Shown piece by piece: positions 43,978-51,519 of a stretch of DNA of 64,000 bases (position 1 is its first letter; every line of letters starts with the position of its first letter). Location of the stretch: NCBI GenBank assembly GCA_029203165.1, contig CP119308.1, positions 744,001-808,000 of the forward strand. The letters run 5' to 3'. The notes under the pieces were generated by a model that saw nothing but the letters and a program-made list of their open reading frames with translations, was not told where the DNA came from and did not search any database. A program made the translations under genes and the position numbers. Source of the DNA: Candidatus Microbacterium colombiense (GTDB taxonomy: Bacteria > Actinomycetota > Actinomycetes > Actinomycetales > Microbacteriaceae).

Positions 43978-44460
43978 ATGGACAAAGATGCTGACGTGGT
44001 GAAGACGTGCGGCGGGCGACGTATGGCATTCCTTCTGGTGCTTTTGCTACTCCTCGGTGGTTTCGCGACGGGTGTCATCCTGATGGTCAATAGATCTGCT
44101 GATGGGCTCACCGACGATGAGGTGATCGGTGAGTGGGTTTTGATCAATTCTGCTGAATCCTTGCGATTCGTGATCGAAAGTGACGGATCCTTCGAATCCA
44201 CAGACTGGCCCCTCTCCCTAGGATGCGTGGCCGAAAACTGGCCTCAGACTGAAAATGAGATCGATTGGTCGAATAGGGGGCAGTTGCGGGGCCAGTGGGG
44301 CTTCGATGCGTTGAGTCAGCGTTCGCTCACCGTGAGGCCACTGGACGCGTGTTCCTCGTTCGAACTTGTGGGTTCGCCTATACTCGGGGACGAAACGCTA
44401 CGTATCCAGCTGGATCTCGCGGAAGAGCCGACCCAATCGCTGGTATTTCACCGCGAATGA
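43978..44460 (+). CDS. Membrane-anchored small protein in the RHS island (type B)
   Basis: 160 residues. One N-terminal membrane helix (AFLLVLLLLLGGFATGVILM, residues 17-37), then an external domain starting GEWVLINSAESLRFVIESDGSF with a lipocalin-like G-x-W pattern and several beta strands. AGGAGT precedes the ATG at 43978. The layout (anchor then G-x-W beta domain with two Cys) is shared with the protein at 45024-45509, so the two may be distant paralogues. Function unknown. Confidence 0.78.
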   Translation: MDKDADVVKTCGGRRMAFLLVLLLLLGGFATGVILMVNRSADGLTDDEVIGEWVLINSAESLRFVIESDGSFESTDWPLSLGCVAENWPQTENEIDWSNRGQLRGQWGFDALSQRSLTVRPLDACSSFELVGSPILGDETLRIQLDLAEEPTQSLVFHRE

Positions 44461-44556
44461 CTCGCGGCGGAAGGCGGGGAGTTTTTCGCAGGCATACGCG
44501 CTCCTCTCCCGCTGACCCGGGCGTGGCCACCTGAACTTGCGGACGGGGACCGAGGG

Positions 44557-44979
44557 ATGAGACGCAACATGGTGAACAGATTCACCCGACTGACACTGTG
44601 CGCGATGATGATCATGCTGGGGTTTGGGTTGACGGCATGTGACGATGTCCCATCCCATGGTGACTTCGAGATGGGATTCGACGGTTCCAAGATTCTCATT
44701 GGAAGTTGTTTCAGGGCGTCAGTCACGGAGGTGAGCGTGAGCGAATACGTGCGGGAACCGGGCGAGTCCAGTTCACGACGAGTGTGGGAAGCCGCAGGCG
44801 AGACCGAACTAAAAGTGGGTGAACCCCTTGTCGTCGGAGGGGATAACCTCGGCCTCCGCAATGATCTGTTTATCGATCCAGCTCCACGCCCGGGAATTCA
44901 ATATAACGTGCTATTCAACGACGTGCCTCAGCTACCAGAAATAGGTGAACCCCGGGCTTGGTTCGAACTGAACGCGTAG
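44557..44979 (+). CDS. Lipoprotein paralogue with frameshifted C-terminus (type A, copy 1)
   Basis: 140 residues. Signal with lipobox LTAC (Cys28), then DFEMGFDGSKILIGSCF and VSVSEYVREPGESSSRRVWE. Bases 44551-44928 align closely with 46121-46498, but a 98-base deletion between TGCCT repeats follows. The last 15 or so residues (QLPEIGEPRAWFELNA) therefore come from another frame, and the normal terminal Cys is lost. The protein may be inactive. The ATG at 44557 is used although its ribosome-binding site is weak. Confidence 0.75.
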   Translation: MRRNMVNRFTRLTLCAMMIMLGFGLTACDDVPSHGDFEMGFDGSKILIGSCFRASVTEVSVSEYVREPGESSSRRVWEAAGETELKVGEPLVVGGDNLGLRNDLFIDPAPRPGIQYNVLFNDVPQLPEIGEPRAWFELNA

Positions 44980-45023
44980 CCGATAATTGGAATGCGACCT
45001 CCAGCGACGAGTATTGTCACCGC

Positions 45024-45509
45024 ATGCGAATTCCTCTGACAGTTTGGAGCCAAGTGAAACGATACCGATGGGCTATCGCTTCAGGAGTGGTGCTCGCCGT
45101 CGCGGCGTCTGCGGTGACGATCCTGGTCAATCAGCCGAGTGTCCTCGCTCGAACGGTGGACTTTCCAGCGACCTGGATCACGTCGCAGTCCTCCAGCGAG
45201 TTCCCGCTCGGTGAGGTGCGCGTCACACTGAAGGAAGGTGGGCGAGCAGAGCTTGTCAACTATCCGATCGGTTCGGTTGATGGCGCTCAGCGTCAAGCGT
45301 GTCTGCGGCCCGGAACGCAGACCTATAGCGGAAGTGCCCAATGGGAGCTTGACGGTGACCGGACCGTCCTCCTTCGCGCTTCAGGTGGCGAGGGAGTGCT
45401 TGCTGCGACACCGGGACGTTTCGACTCCTTCGAGTGGGGGAGCGCGATCGTTCCGCTCTGCGCCCACGGCGTCGCAAGCTTCGTTCTCGACTCATCGCGG
45501 CGAGGATGA
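45024..45509 (+). CDS. Membrane-anchored small protein in the RHS island (type B)
   Basis: 161 residues. One membrane helix (WAIASGVVLAVAASAVTILV, about residues 14-33), then an external domain starting VDFPATWITSQSSSEFPLGEVRVTLKEGG. Two Cys (QACLRPG and VPLCAHG) may form a disulfide. The ATG at 45024 is the likely start, with the longer frame from 44958 overlapping the previous gene. It resembles the 43978 protein in layout. Not recognised. Confidence 0.72.
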   Translation: MRIPLTVWSQVKRYRWAIASGVVLAVAASAVTILVNQPSVLARTVDFPATWITSQSSSEFPLGEVRVTLKEGGRAELVNYPIGSVDGAQRQACLRPGTQTYSGSAQWELDGDRTVLLRASGGEGVLAATPGRFDSFEWGSAIVPLCAHGVASFVLDSSRRG

Positions 45510-45525
45510 GGAAGGGGAACATGCA

Positions 45526-46083
45526 TTGACTCGGACTGCGATCAGTTTCATGCACGACGCCGCGCCACCGAGCACGAGTCGCCACAGGCGCCAATTGTCC
45601 GCGGCAGTTATCGTCTGTGCGGTCATGTCGTCATGTTCGTCGTGCTTCTTCGTTCCGAGCGTTCCGGCGAATGCCCCGGTGTCGATGCGTGTGATCGACG
45701 GTCAGCCTGAGTTCACGTGGTGTGGCGAAGAAGTTGTGCTCTCGAAGATTCAGGTCTTCTATGCCGAGGAGGGTTCTTCTGGATCCACACTTGTGCTGGA
45801 AGGTGAAGGTACGCGCACGCTGGAGACTGGTGATCAGTTTTCGGAATCACTCCTTTCGAGCGAATGGGTGTTGGACCGGAATTATGGCGAGGTCGAGGAG
45901 CGGAAGGTAAATTCGGTCGGTCTGAACATCTACTTCGATCAAGAAGCGGGTGCCCCTCGAGGGACACTTCTGGCCAAGTTTGATTCGAGGTCGGAGGAAT
46001 CCGTGCTCGAGTCCTCTGAGCGGTATTGGGTTTGGGCAAATGGGGAGACGTCGGAACGGCCATGCGGGATGTCCGTCCGATGA
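45526..46083 (+). CDS. Lipoprotein, candidate immunity protein (type A)
   Basis: 185 residues from TTG 45526, which follows GGAAGGGG (45510-45517); ATG 45550 gives 177 residues but has no site. A hydrophobic segment ends in Cys-rich AVMSSCSSCF, a plausible lipobox. The mature protein has PEFTWCGEEVVLSKIQVFY and ends YWVWANGETSERPCGMSVR. These match TWC and the CGM terminus of the 42863 protein, supporting common ancestry. Function unknown; protection against an RHS or related secreted toxin is inferred. Confidence 0.75.
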   Translation: MTRTAISFMHDAAPPSTSRHRRQLSAAVIVCAVMSSCSSCFFVPSVPANAPVSMRVIDGQPEFTWCGEEVVLSKIQVFYAEEGSSGSTLVLEGEGTRTLETGDQFSESLLSSEWVLDRNYGEVEERKVNSVGLNIYFDQEAGAPRGTLLAKFDSRSEESVLESSERYWVWANGETSERPCGMSVR

Positions 46084-46126
46084 TCGACGTGGCGCGGCCG
46101 GCTGAGTTCTCAGGCGGTGACGAGGG

Positions 46127-46612
46127 ATGAGACGCAACATGGTGAGGAGATTCACCCGACTGACACTGTGCGCGACGATGATCATGCTGGGGCTTGGGCT
46201 GACGGCGTGTGACGACGTCCTCCTCCACGGTGACTTTGAAATGGGATTTGACGGTTCCAAGATTCTCATCGTTAGTTGTTTCAGTGCGTTAGTGACCGAG
46301 GTGAGCGTGAGCGAATACGTACGAGAACCGGGCGAGTCCAGTTCGCGACGAGTGTGGGAAGCCTCAGGAGAGACCGAACTAAAAGCAGGCGAACCCCTTG
46401 TCGTCGGAGGGGATAACCTCGGCCTCCGCAATGATCTCTCTGTCGATCCAGCTCCACGCGCGGGAATTCAATATCACGTTCTGTTCAACGACATGCCTGG
46501 AAGCATTTCGTCGGCGCGCTTCTCTTGGCCGGCAGAAGGGGTCTCCGTAGGTCACTGGCTAACCACGCGGGGCGAGATCAACGAAATACCGTGCCTCAGC
46601 AACCAGACATAG
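46127..46612 (+). CDS. Lipoprotein, candidate immunity protein (type A, copy 2, intact)
   Basis: 161 residues. Signal with lipobox LTAC (Cys28), then DFEMGFDGSKILIVSCF and VREPGESSSRRVWEASG. It is the intact version of the 44557 gene. Bases 46121-46498 match 44551-44928 with scattered changes, and the extra 98 bases keep the frame to a C-terminus (SARFSWPAEGVSVGHWLTTR, then EIPC) with a terminal Cys as in other type A members. It is the last gene of the island and is convergent with the M50 gene. Confidence 0.78.
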   Translation: MRRNMVRRFTRLTLCATMIMLGLGLTACDDVLLHGDFEMGFDGSKILIVSCFSALVTEVSVSEYVREPGESSSRRVWEASGETELKAGEPLVVGGDNLGLRNDLSVDPAPRAGIQYHVLFNDMPGSISSARFSWPAEGVSVGHWLTTRGEINEIPCLSNQT

Positions 46613-46670
46613 GTGAATCCAGGGCTCGCATCGATGTGGACGTTCAAGCGCTCCTGCCTGAGCCCTCACA

Positions 46671-47198
46671 TCACACCCCCGCCCCACCGAGCACGATCCG
46701 CTCGTTCCACCTGCGCGCCGAGGCGACCATCGCGCGGCCGTCGCCGAACACCGGCAGCAGGAAGACGGCGTGCCCGAGATACCAGACGTGCAGGAGCAGC
46801 TGCGGCACCGTCACCCACAGCACGAGTCCGATCGCGATGCAGCAGGCCGGGCCGAGGGCCGCGGCGACGAAGGCATCGCGGCCGCGGATCGAGCCGTGCG
46901 GGGTGATCGAGAGGCGCAGCAGGTTGCGCTCCACCGTGACCGCGGAGACGCCGCGTGCATTCATGAGCCCGACGGCGTGCCCGAGCTCGTGGACGGCGAA
47001 CGATGCCCACAGCCCGAGGGCGTCGTGCGCGAGCAGGAACAGGGCGGCGAGGCCGATTGCCGGCTGATCGGTCGCGAGCGCGAAGACCAGCGTCACGATC
47101 GCGAGGGTGACGAAGACCAGACGCACCGGCCAGGCGGCGGGGAGAAGCCACCTGAGGCCGGTGCGTGGTCCGACGGTGCGGACGGTTCTCGACCACAC
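46671..47198 (-). CDS. M50-type membrane metalloprotease (HELGH)
   Basis: 175 residues. Several membrane helices surround the zinc site HELGH in LWASFAVHELGHAVGLMNARG (about residues 68-74), as in site-2-protease and M50-like families. AALGPACCIAIGL near residue 115 may supply the third ligand region, though the usual Asp is not obvious. It is small for M50 and may be a minimal intramembrane protease. The GTG start at 47198 is 1 base from the stop of the upstream small membrane gene. As the last gene of the peptide/ABC operon it could process the 80-residue peptide (inference). Confidence 0.78.
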   Translation of the reverse strand: MWSRTVRTVGPRTGLRWLLPAAWPVRLVFVTLAIVTLVFALATDQPAIGLAALFLLAHDALGLWASFAVHELGHAVGLMNARGVSAVTVERNLLRLSITPHGSIRGRDAFVAAALGPACCIAIGLVLWVTVPQLLLHVWYLGHAVFLLPVFGDGRAMVASARRWNERIVLGGAGV

Positions 47199-47199
47199 G

Positions 47200-47514
47200 T
47201 CAGTCTGCGTCGGCGAGAAGCTGCCTCTTCCGCTCGAGAAGCTGATCGAACACCGCGAACACGGCGAGCATGAGGAGCGTGATCACGACGACCGAGATCA
47301 CGAGGGGGAGCGGATCGTTGAGGCCTGCTCCGAGCTGGGTCGCTCCGCCCGCGCTCTGCTTCACCTCGACGAACACGGAATCGAAGAAGCCGAGTCGGCG
47401 GCCCTCGGTGGATCCGCCCGAGAACATCAGCCAGATGGCCGTGATGATCGCCGTTCCTGCGGTGACGACGAGCGCGACGACGGCGCTTCCGACGGTCCTA
47501 AACAACCACTTCAT
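47200..47514 (-). CDS. Two-helix membrane protein in the peptide/ABC operon
   Basis: 104 residues. Membrane helices at about 8-30 (VGSAVVALVVTAGTAIITAIWLMF) and 70-92 (LPLVISVVVITLLMLAVFAVF) enclose an external loop of about 40 residues rich in Gly. The tail DQLLERKRQLLADAD is charged and probably cytosolic. The start (ATG 47514) overlaps the permease gene by 17 bases. Not recognised. It could be an immunity protein or an accessory subunit of the transporter. Confidence 0.75.
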   Translation of the reverse strand: MKWLFRTVGSAVVALVVTAGTAIITAIWLMFSGGSTEGRRLGFFDSVFVEVKQSAGGATQLGAGLNDPLPLVISVVVITLLMLAVFAVFDQLLERKRQLLADAD

Positions 47515-48955
47515 GACGTGAGGTCCTTTCGATCTTGCGCATTCCGTTGATGGAGAGTGCGACGGCGGTGAGGGTGAGCAGAATCATCACGGCGACGTTG
47601 AACCAGTCCGGCAGCCCCAGCAGGTTCGTGCCGAGCATGATCGTGCCGGTCACGAGGCCCGCGACGGCGACCCCCGCGATCACGGAGAACGGGTTGCCCT
47701 TCTCGGGCGGGAAGGCGATGCCGGCGAGGGTGAGCACGACGATGTTCGAGACGCAGAATGCGACGACGACGAGGATCTCGTCCCACCGTGCTCCGGTCAG
47801 AGCGGAGAGGATGCCGGTAGGCACGGCCAACACGAGGAGCATGAGCAGTTGCGGACCGAGCAGCAGCAGGTACTGCAGGGATGCTGTGTGGCGCCTCGGA
47901 CCGGAGGTGCGCAGCGGCTCGGTCGCCACATAGGCATAGACGGCCTGCACCGTCACGGCCACGAGCAGGAACGGCGGAAGCCGCACCTGCGCGATGAACA
48001 GCGCATACGAGCCCGCGAACACGATGCCGCACACCGTGATGGTCTCGATGGCCCTGAGGTGCGCGGCGACGTAGGCGCCGAACTCCGACGAGCCGAACAG
48101 GCGGGGCAGCGCCACGAAGCGTCGCGTCGGGTCGAACTGGCGGGGAGCCGTCGCGCACACCGCCACCACGAGCACAGCGACCACGACGAGCCACGATGCC
48201 GTCGCGGCGATGGGCCCGTGCGCGGCGGCGATGTCGGCGAACAGCAGCTGGATCGCGAAGTAGTCGTCGCCCTGACCGGCGGCGGCGAACAGCACCGGCT
48301 CCGACTGCGCCGAGACGCCGACATAGACGGCGACGAGCGTGGCGGCGAGCACCACGGGCACCAGGAAGGCGCGCAGGCGGGCGAGCCGCAGGCGCAACAG
48401 GAGCCGCTCGAGCGCGAAGTAGTACACGCTCGCCAGGAGATAGCAGGCGACCGTCGGCATGACCAGGCACGTCACGATGTCGCCCAGGATGCCGACCCCG
48501 CCGATCCAGATCGTGCCGGTGACGACAGCACCGAGCGTGACGGCGACACCGATGCCCACGAGCAATGCCTCGAAGAGCAGGAAGCCGAGGGTGCGCGCAC
48601 GGTTGGTCAGCGGGAACGAGAAGGTGAGTTCGACCAGATCGCTCGACTTCATGAACAGCACGCGCACGACCGTGAAGATTGTCAGCACCCACAGCGGCGT
48701 CGACGTTCCGACGACCCGCAGAAGTGGCGACAGCATCGCCGGGTCGGCGATGAGCTGACGGAGCGTGACCACGCCGAAGGCGCAGAAGGCGCAGAAGGCG
48801 ACGACCGCCGCGATACCCAGGGACCAGCGGAACATCGGGATCTGCAGCACGCCCTTGCGGAAGATGCGCCGCACGACGAAGAGCGAGAGGAACCGCGACA
48901 ACTCCAGCGAGGGCCGCATCGCGGTGCCCAGGGCGCTGCCTGCGGCGATGCTCAC
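47498..48955 (-). CDS. ABC-type transporter permease of the peptide/ABC operon
   Basis: 485 residues with about 12 hydrophobic segments. It lacks domains of classical exporters and looks like a lantibiotic/ABC-2-like permease. SSDLVELTFSFPLTNRARTLGFLLFEALLVG near residue 100 resembles ABC-2 membrane proteins that act with a separate ATPase. The GTG at 48955 overlaps the ATPase stop by 4 bases, so the two work together. The substrate is inferred to be the small peptide encoded upstream, or a foreign antimicrobial. Confidence 0.82.
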   Translation of the reverse strand: MSIAAGSALGTAMRPSLELSRFLSLFVVRRIFRKGVLQIPMFRWSLGIAAVVAFCAFCAFGVVTLRQLIADPAMLSPLLRVVGTSTPLWVLTIFTVVRVLFMKSSDLVELTFSFPLTNRARTLGFLLFEALLVGIGVAVTLGAVVTGTIWIGGVGILGDIVTCLVMPTVACYLLASVYYFALERLLLRLRLARLRAFLVPVVLAATLVAVYVGVSAQSEPVLFAAAGQGDDYFAIQLLFADIAAAHGPIAATASWLVVVAVLVVAVCATAPRQFDPTRRFVALPRLFGSSEFGAYVAAHLRAIETITVCGIVFAGSYALFIAQVRLPPFLLVAVTVQAVYAYVATEPLRTSGPRRHTASLQYLLLLGPQLLMLLVLAVPTGILSALTGARWDEILVVVAFCVSNIVVLTLAGIAFPPEKGNPFSVIAGVAVAGLVTGTIMLGTNLLGLPDWFNVAVMILLTLTAVALSINGMRKIERTSRHEVVV

Positions 48956-49710
48956 GGTGTTGCTCGCGGACGGGAGAGGGCGATCGCGTGCTTCGTCAGA
49001 GCATCCACCGATCCGAAGTCGTCGCGGATGCGGTCCAGGGGCAGGTCGAACGAGATCTCTCCGCGGCACAGCACGATCACGCGGTCGCACACCGCTTCGA
49101 GCAGACGGAAGTCGTGGCTGCACAGCAGAAGGGCACGGGAGTCCCCGATCTCGCGGGCGTCGTTCTCGAACTCGTAGAGCGAATCGACGTCGACACCGTT
49201 CAGCGTCTCGTCGATGATCGTCAGTGGCCGGTCGAGCAGCAGGCTCGCGATGACCTGGATCTTCTTGCGCATGCCGTGCGAGTAGTCCTCGATGAGGTCG
49301 AACTGACGAGCATCCATCTGATAGCGCGCGAACAGGTCGTCCATCCGCGCCTCATCGGGGCGGCGGTGGTAGAGGCGGTGCATCAGATCGATGTACTCGC
49401 GCCCCGTCAGGAACTGCGGCAGGTAGTCGTTGCTCGCGGTGTAGGCGAGCTTCTCGCGCGACACCCGCACCTGATGCGAGCGGCCTGCGATGCGGATACT
49501 GCCCGTGCCGATCTGCAGCAGATCGGCCGTCAACCGGATGAGCGTGGATTTGCCCGATCCGTTCGGTCCGACGAGCCCCACGCGTTCGCCTCGGTGGACG
49601 GCGAACGACACGTCACGCAGGGCCGTTGCACGCCGCGAGTAGGCGAACGACACCTCCGAGACGTCGAGCAGGATGCGGGGGTCGCGGTCTCGGGCGTCAC
49701 CTCCGTGCAT
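48952..49710 (-). CDS. ABC transporter ATP-binding protein of the peptide/ABC operon
   Basis: 252 residues. Walker A is GPNGSGKST, the signature region is DYSHGMRKKIQVIASLLLDRP (HGMRKK variant of LSGGQ, typical of ABC-2 and bacteriocin-immunity ATPases), Walker B is TIIDETLNGVD, and the H loop is LLCSHDFRLLEAV. The LSGGQ motif is degenerate. The ATG at 49710 is taken; it lies inside a 28-base palindrome (49701-49728) and has no clear ribosome-binding site. The permease follows with 4-base overlap. Confidence 0.88.
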   Translation of the reverse strand: MHGGDARDRDPRILLDVSEVSFAYSRRATALRDVSFAVHRGERVGLVGPNGSGKSTLIRLTADLLQIGTGSIRIAGRSHQVRVSREKLAYTASNDYLPQFLTGREYIDLMHRLYHRRPDEARMDDLFARYQMDARQFDLIEDYSHGMRKKIQVIASLLLDRPLTIIDETLNGVDVDSLYEFENDAREIGDSRALLLCSHDFRLLEAVCDRVIVLCRGEISFDLPLDRIRDDFGSVDALTKHAIALSRPRATP

Positions 49711-49728
49711 CGTCGACGATGCACGGAG
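49701..49728. repeat. 28-base perfect palindrome across the ATPase start codon
   Basis: CTCCGTGCATCGTC (49701-49714) is inverted exactly as GACGATGCACGGAG (49715-49728). The ATPase start codon is in one arm, and the 80-residue peptide gene stops 12 bases upstream. A stem here would hide the start codon and might lower expression of the transporter relative to the peptide, or act as an operator. Confidence 0.9.
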
Positions 49729-49739
49729 GACCCGAGGGG

Positions 49740-49982
49740 CTAGACGCATTCGATCCAGACCGAGACGCCGCTCTTGCCCCACTTCCAGTTGCCGGTGAAG
49801 CGGCGTCCTCCGTTCGAGAAGAAGCACCACAGCGCCAGCGCCGCCAGGAATGCCACCCCGAACACGAGGATCGCCGCGATCACCACCAGCCACCATGCGT
49901 CCAGGCGCAGGATCGCGTCGTCGAGAGCATCCTGCGCGCGACGTCGCATGAGCGTCGGTTCGATTGTCGCCATCAGGGACAT
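49740..49982 (-). CDS. 80-residue single-TM peptide, candidate bacteriocin or signal precursor
   Basis: The ATG at 49982 has a near-perfect Shine-Dalgarno GGAGGTGA, much stronger than those of its neighbours, implying high expression. Residues 1-29 are charged with RRR (cytosolic), about 30-54 form one membrane helix (WWLVVIAAILVFGVAFLAAL), and the last 25 residues are external, ending in NWKWGKSGVSVWIECV with Cys at position 79 and another at 53. Not recognised. First gene of an operon with ABC genes and an M50 protease. It could be a peptide antibiotic, pheromone precursor, or small transporter subunit. Confidence 0.72.
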   Translation of the reverse strand: MSLMATIEPTLMRRRAQDALDDAILRLDAWWLVVIAAILVFGVAFLAALALWCFFSNGGRRFTGNWKWGKSGVSVWIECV

Positions 49983-50080
49983 GAATCACCTCCGGTTTTC
50001 ATTGGGAGCTCCGATCGTGACATGGATCCTGCGCAGTTAATGCCCCCGCATGTAGGGGAAGTGTAGCTGAATGACGACAG

Positions 50081-50111
50081 TTGACATTGACGCAACGTCA
50101 ACTTCTATCGT
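50081..50111 (+). promoter_or_regulatory. MerR-type promoter with 19-base spacer
   Basis: TTGACA (50081-50086) and TATCGT (50106-50111) are separated by exactly 19 bases. The spacer holds the palindrome TTGACG-CAA-CGTCAA (50087-50101). This is the hallmark of promoters activated by MerR-family regulators, here upstream of the MerR gene at 50149. The operon on the opposite strand starts 100 bases away and may be under the same control. Confidence 0.78.
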
Positions 50112-50148
50112 GGAGGTATTCACACGGAAGAGAAGGAAGGAGGCGCAC

Positions 50149-50961
50149 ATGAACACCGAGGAATGGTCGATCCAGGAGATCGCCCGCATCGCGGGAACGA
50201 CGAGCCGCACGCTACGTCACTACGACGACATCGGGCTGCTCGCGCCGACGCGCATCGCATCGAACGGCTACCGGCACTACGACGGGCGGGCGCTGGTGCG
50301 CCTGCAGCGCATCCTGCTGCTGAGGGAACTCGGACTCGGCCTGCCGCAGATCGCCGAGGTGCTCGATGCGGCGCCGGGTGCGCATGCCCCCGGGACTGCC
50401 CGCGCCTCGGCTGAGGCATCCGCCCTCGAGACCCACCTCGCGCTCCTGCGCGAGGAACAGAACCGGTTGGCGCGACAGATCGCGTCGGTCCGATCCACCA
50501 TCGACGCATTGAGAGGAGGTGAAGAACTCATGGCAGAGAACATGTTCGACGGCTTCGACCACACCCGCTACAAGGAGGAGGTCGAGGAGCGCTGGGGCAA
50601 GAAGGCCTACCGCGACAGCGACAGCTGGTGGCGGGGGATGACGGATGCCGAGCGCGCCGACTGGCAGCAGCGCGTGTCCGACCTCGGGCGCGACTGGATC
50701 GCCGCCGCCGAGAGCGGCACGGATCCCGCATCCGCCCCGGCACAGGACATCGCCCGCCGCCACGTCGAGTGGCTCACGGGCATCCCCGGCACACCGGCCG
50801 CGTTTCCGGGAGGCGACGTGAAGGCGTACGTGATCGGTCTCGGCGAGATGTATGTCGCCGACCCGCGTTTCGGCGCCAACTACGCCACCTCCGACGGAGG
50901 AACCCGCGGCGCGGAGTTCGTGCGTGACGCGCTCCGCATCTACGCAGACGGCAACCTGTAG
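50149..50961 (+). CDS. MerR-family regulator with TipAS antibiotic-recognition domain
   Basis: 270 residues. The MerR winged helix is WSIQEIARIAGTTSRTLRHYDDIGLLAPTRI at residues 6-36, followed by a coiled-coil dimer helix (LALLREEQNRLARQIASVRSTID). The C-terminal TipAS-like domain (about 125-270) shows ENMFDGFDHTRYKEEVEERWG. In Streptomyces TipAL this domain binds thiopeptides and other multidrug ligands and activates transcription. The ATG at 50149 follows GGAAGGAGG. It is divergent from the peptide/ABC/M50 operon, so it probably senses a peptide or antibiotic and controls that operon (inference). Confidence 0.92.
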   Translation: MNTEEWSIQEIARIAGTTSRTLRHYDDIGLLAPTRIASNGYRHYDGRALVRLQRILLLRELGLGLPQIAEVLDAAPGAHAPGTARASAEASALETHLALLREEQNRLARQIASVRSTIDALRGGEELMAENMFDGFDHTRYKEEVEERWGKKAYRDSDSWWRGMTDAERADWQQRVSDLGRDWIAAAESGTDPASAPAQDIARRHVEWLTGIPGTPAAFPGGDVKAYVIGLGEMYVADPRFGANYATSDGGTRGAEFVRDALRIYADGNL

Positions 50962-50972
50962 GCCGTTGCCTC

Positions 50973-51032
50973 GCTCCGGTCGCGATATGTCAGCTGAATC
51001 CGCTGGGAGAGCTGTCATATCGCGACTGGAAC
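50973..51032. repeat. Intergenic palindromic element, class GCTCCGGTCGCGATATG
   Basis: GCTCCGGTCGCGATATG (50973-50989) pairs with CATATCGCGACTGGAAC (51016-51032), with two mismatches. It has the same ends and exact length (60 bases) as 17051-17110. Behind it, 51043-51095 holds a 37-base-spaced direct repeat of GAACCGTCGGG. Confidence 0.85.
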
Positions 51033-51140
51033 AAGGGGTATACGAACCGTCGGGCGCGAACGGAACGAGGGGGTGTACCGAACCGTCGGGTGCGACGCAA
51101 GGGGGCGATCGAGGGGCGGGCCCGGGCGTAGGGTCAGGGC

Positions 51141-51515
51141 ATGGCCCACCGCCGCAGACGCACTGACGCTTCGCCGCTGTTCGCCGCGGCCGCGATCGCG
51201 TACGCCGCGAACGTCGCGCTCGGCTCGGCTGTCGCCGCGAGGCTCATCGACACGAGCGGCTTCCGGTGGCTGCACCACGCGATCTACATCGCCACCTGCG
51301 CGACCTCGGCCGCCGCGTTCTCCGCGATCTTCTGGGGCACGCCGCGGGAAGCGAGTCGCCGGGCGGCACTCGCACTCGCACCGGCCGCCCTCCCACTCGC
51401 AGCGATTCCGTATCTCGGCACGCACGGCCGACGGCATCCGCTCGTGGCCCTCGCGGCCGCCCCCTTCATCGTCGCGGGCCTCATCTGCGCGCGCCTCGCC
51501 ACCGACCGGAAGTGA
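51141..51515 (+). CDS. Small membrane protein of unknown function
   Basis: 124 residues. Ala-rich with three to four membrane helices (PLFAAAAIAYAANVALGSAV, AIYIATCATSAAAFSAIFW, AALALAPAALPLAAIPYLG, LVALAAAPFIVAGLICARL). The ends are basic. The start ATG at 51141 and its position 4 bases before the nitroreductase start suggest an operon. No family recognised. Codon use is consistent with a real gene. Confidence 0.7.
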   Translation: MAHRRRRTDASPLFAAAAIAYAANVALGSAVAARLIDTSGFRWLHHAIYIATCATSAAAFSAIFWGTPREASRRAALALAPAALPLAAIPYLGTHGRRHPLVALAAAPFIVAGLICARLATDRK

Positions 51516-51519
51516 CCGC

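Noticed and set aside
42863..46612. A prophage or integrative element
   Set aside because: No integrase, portal, repressor or attachment repeats are seen. The small lipoprotein genes look like an immunity array instead.
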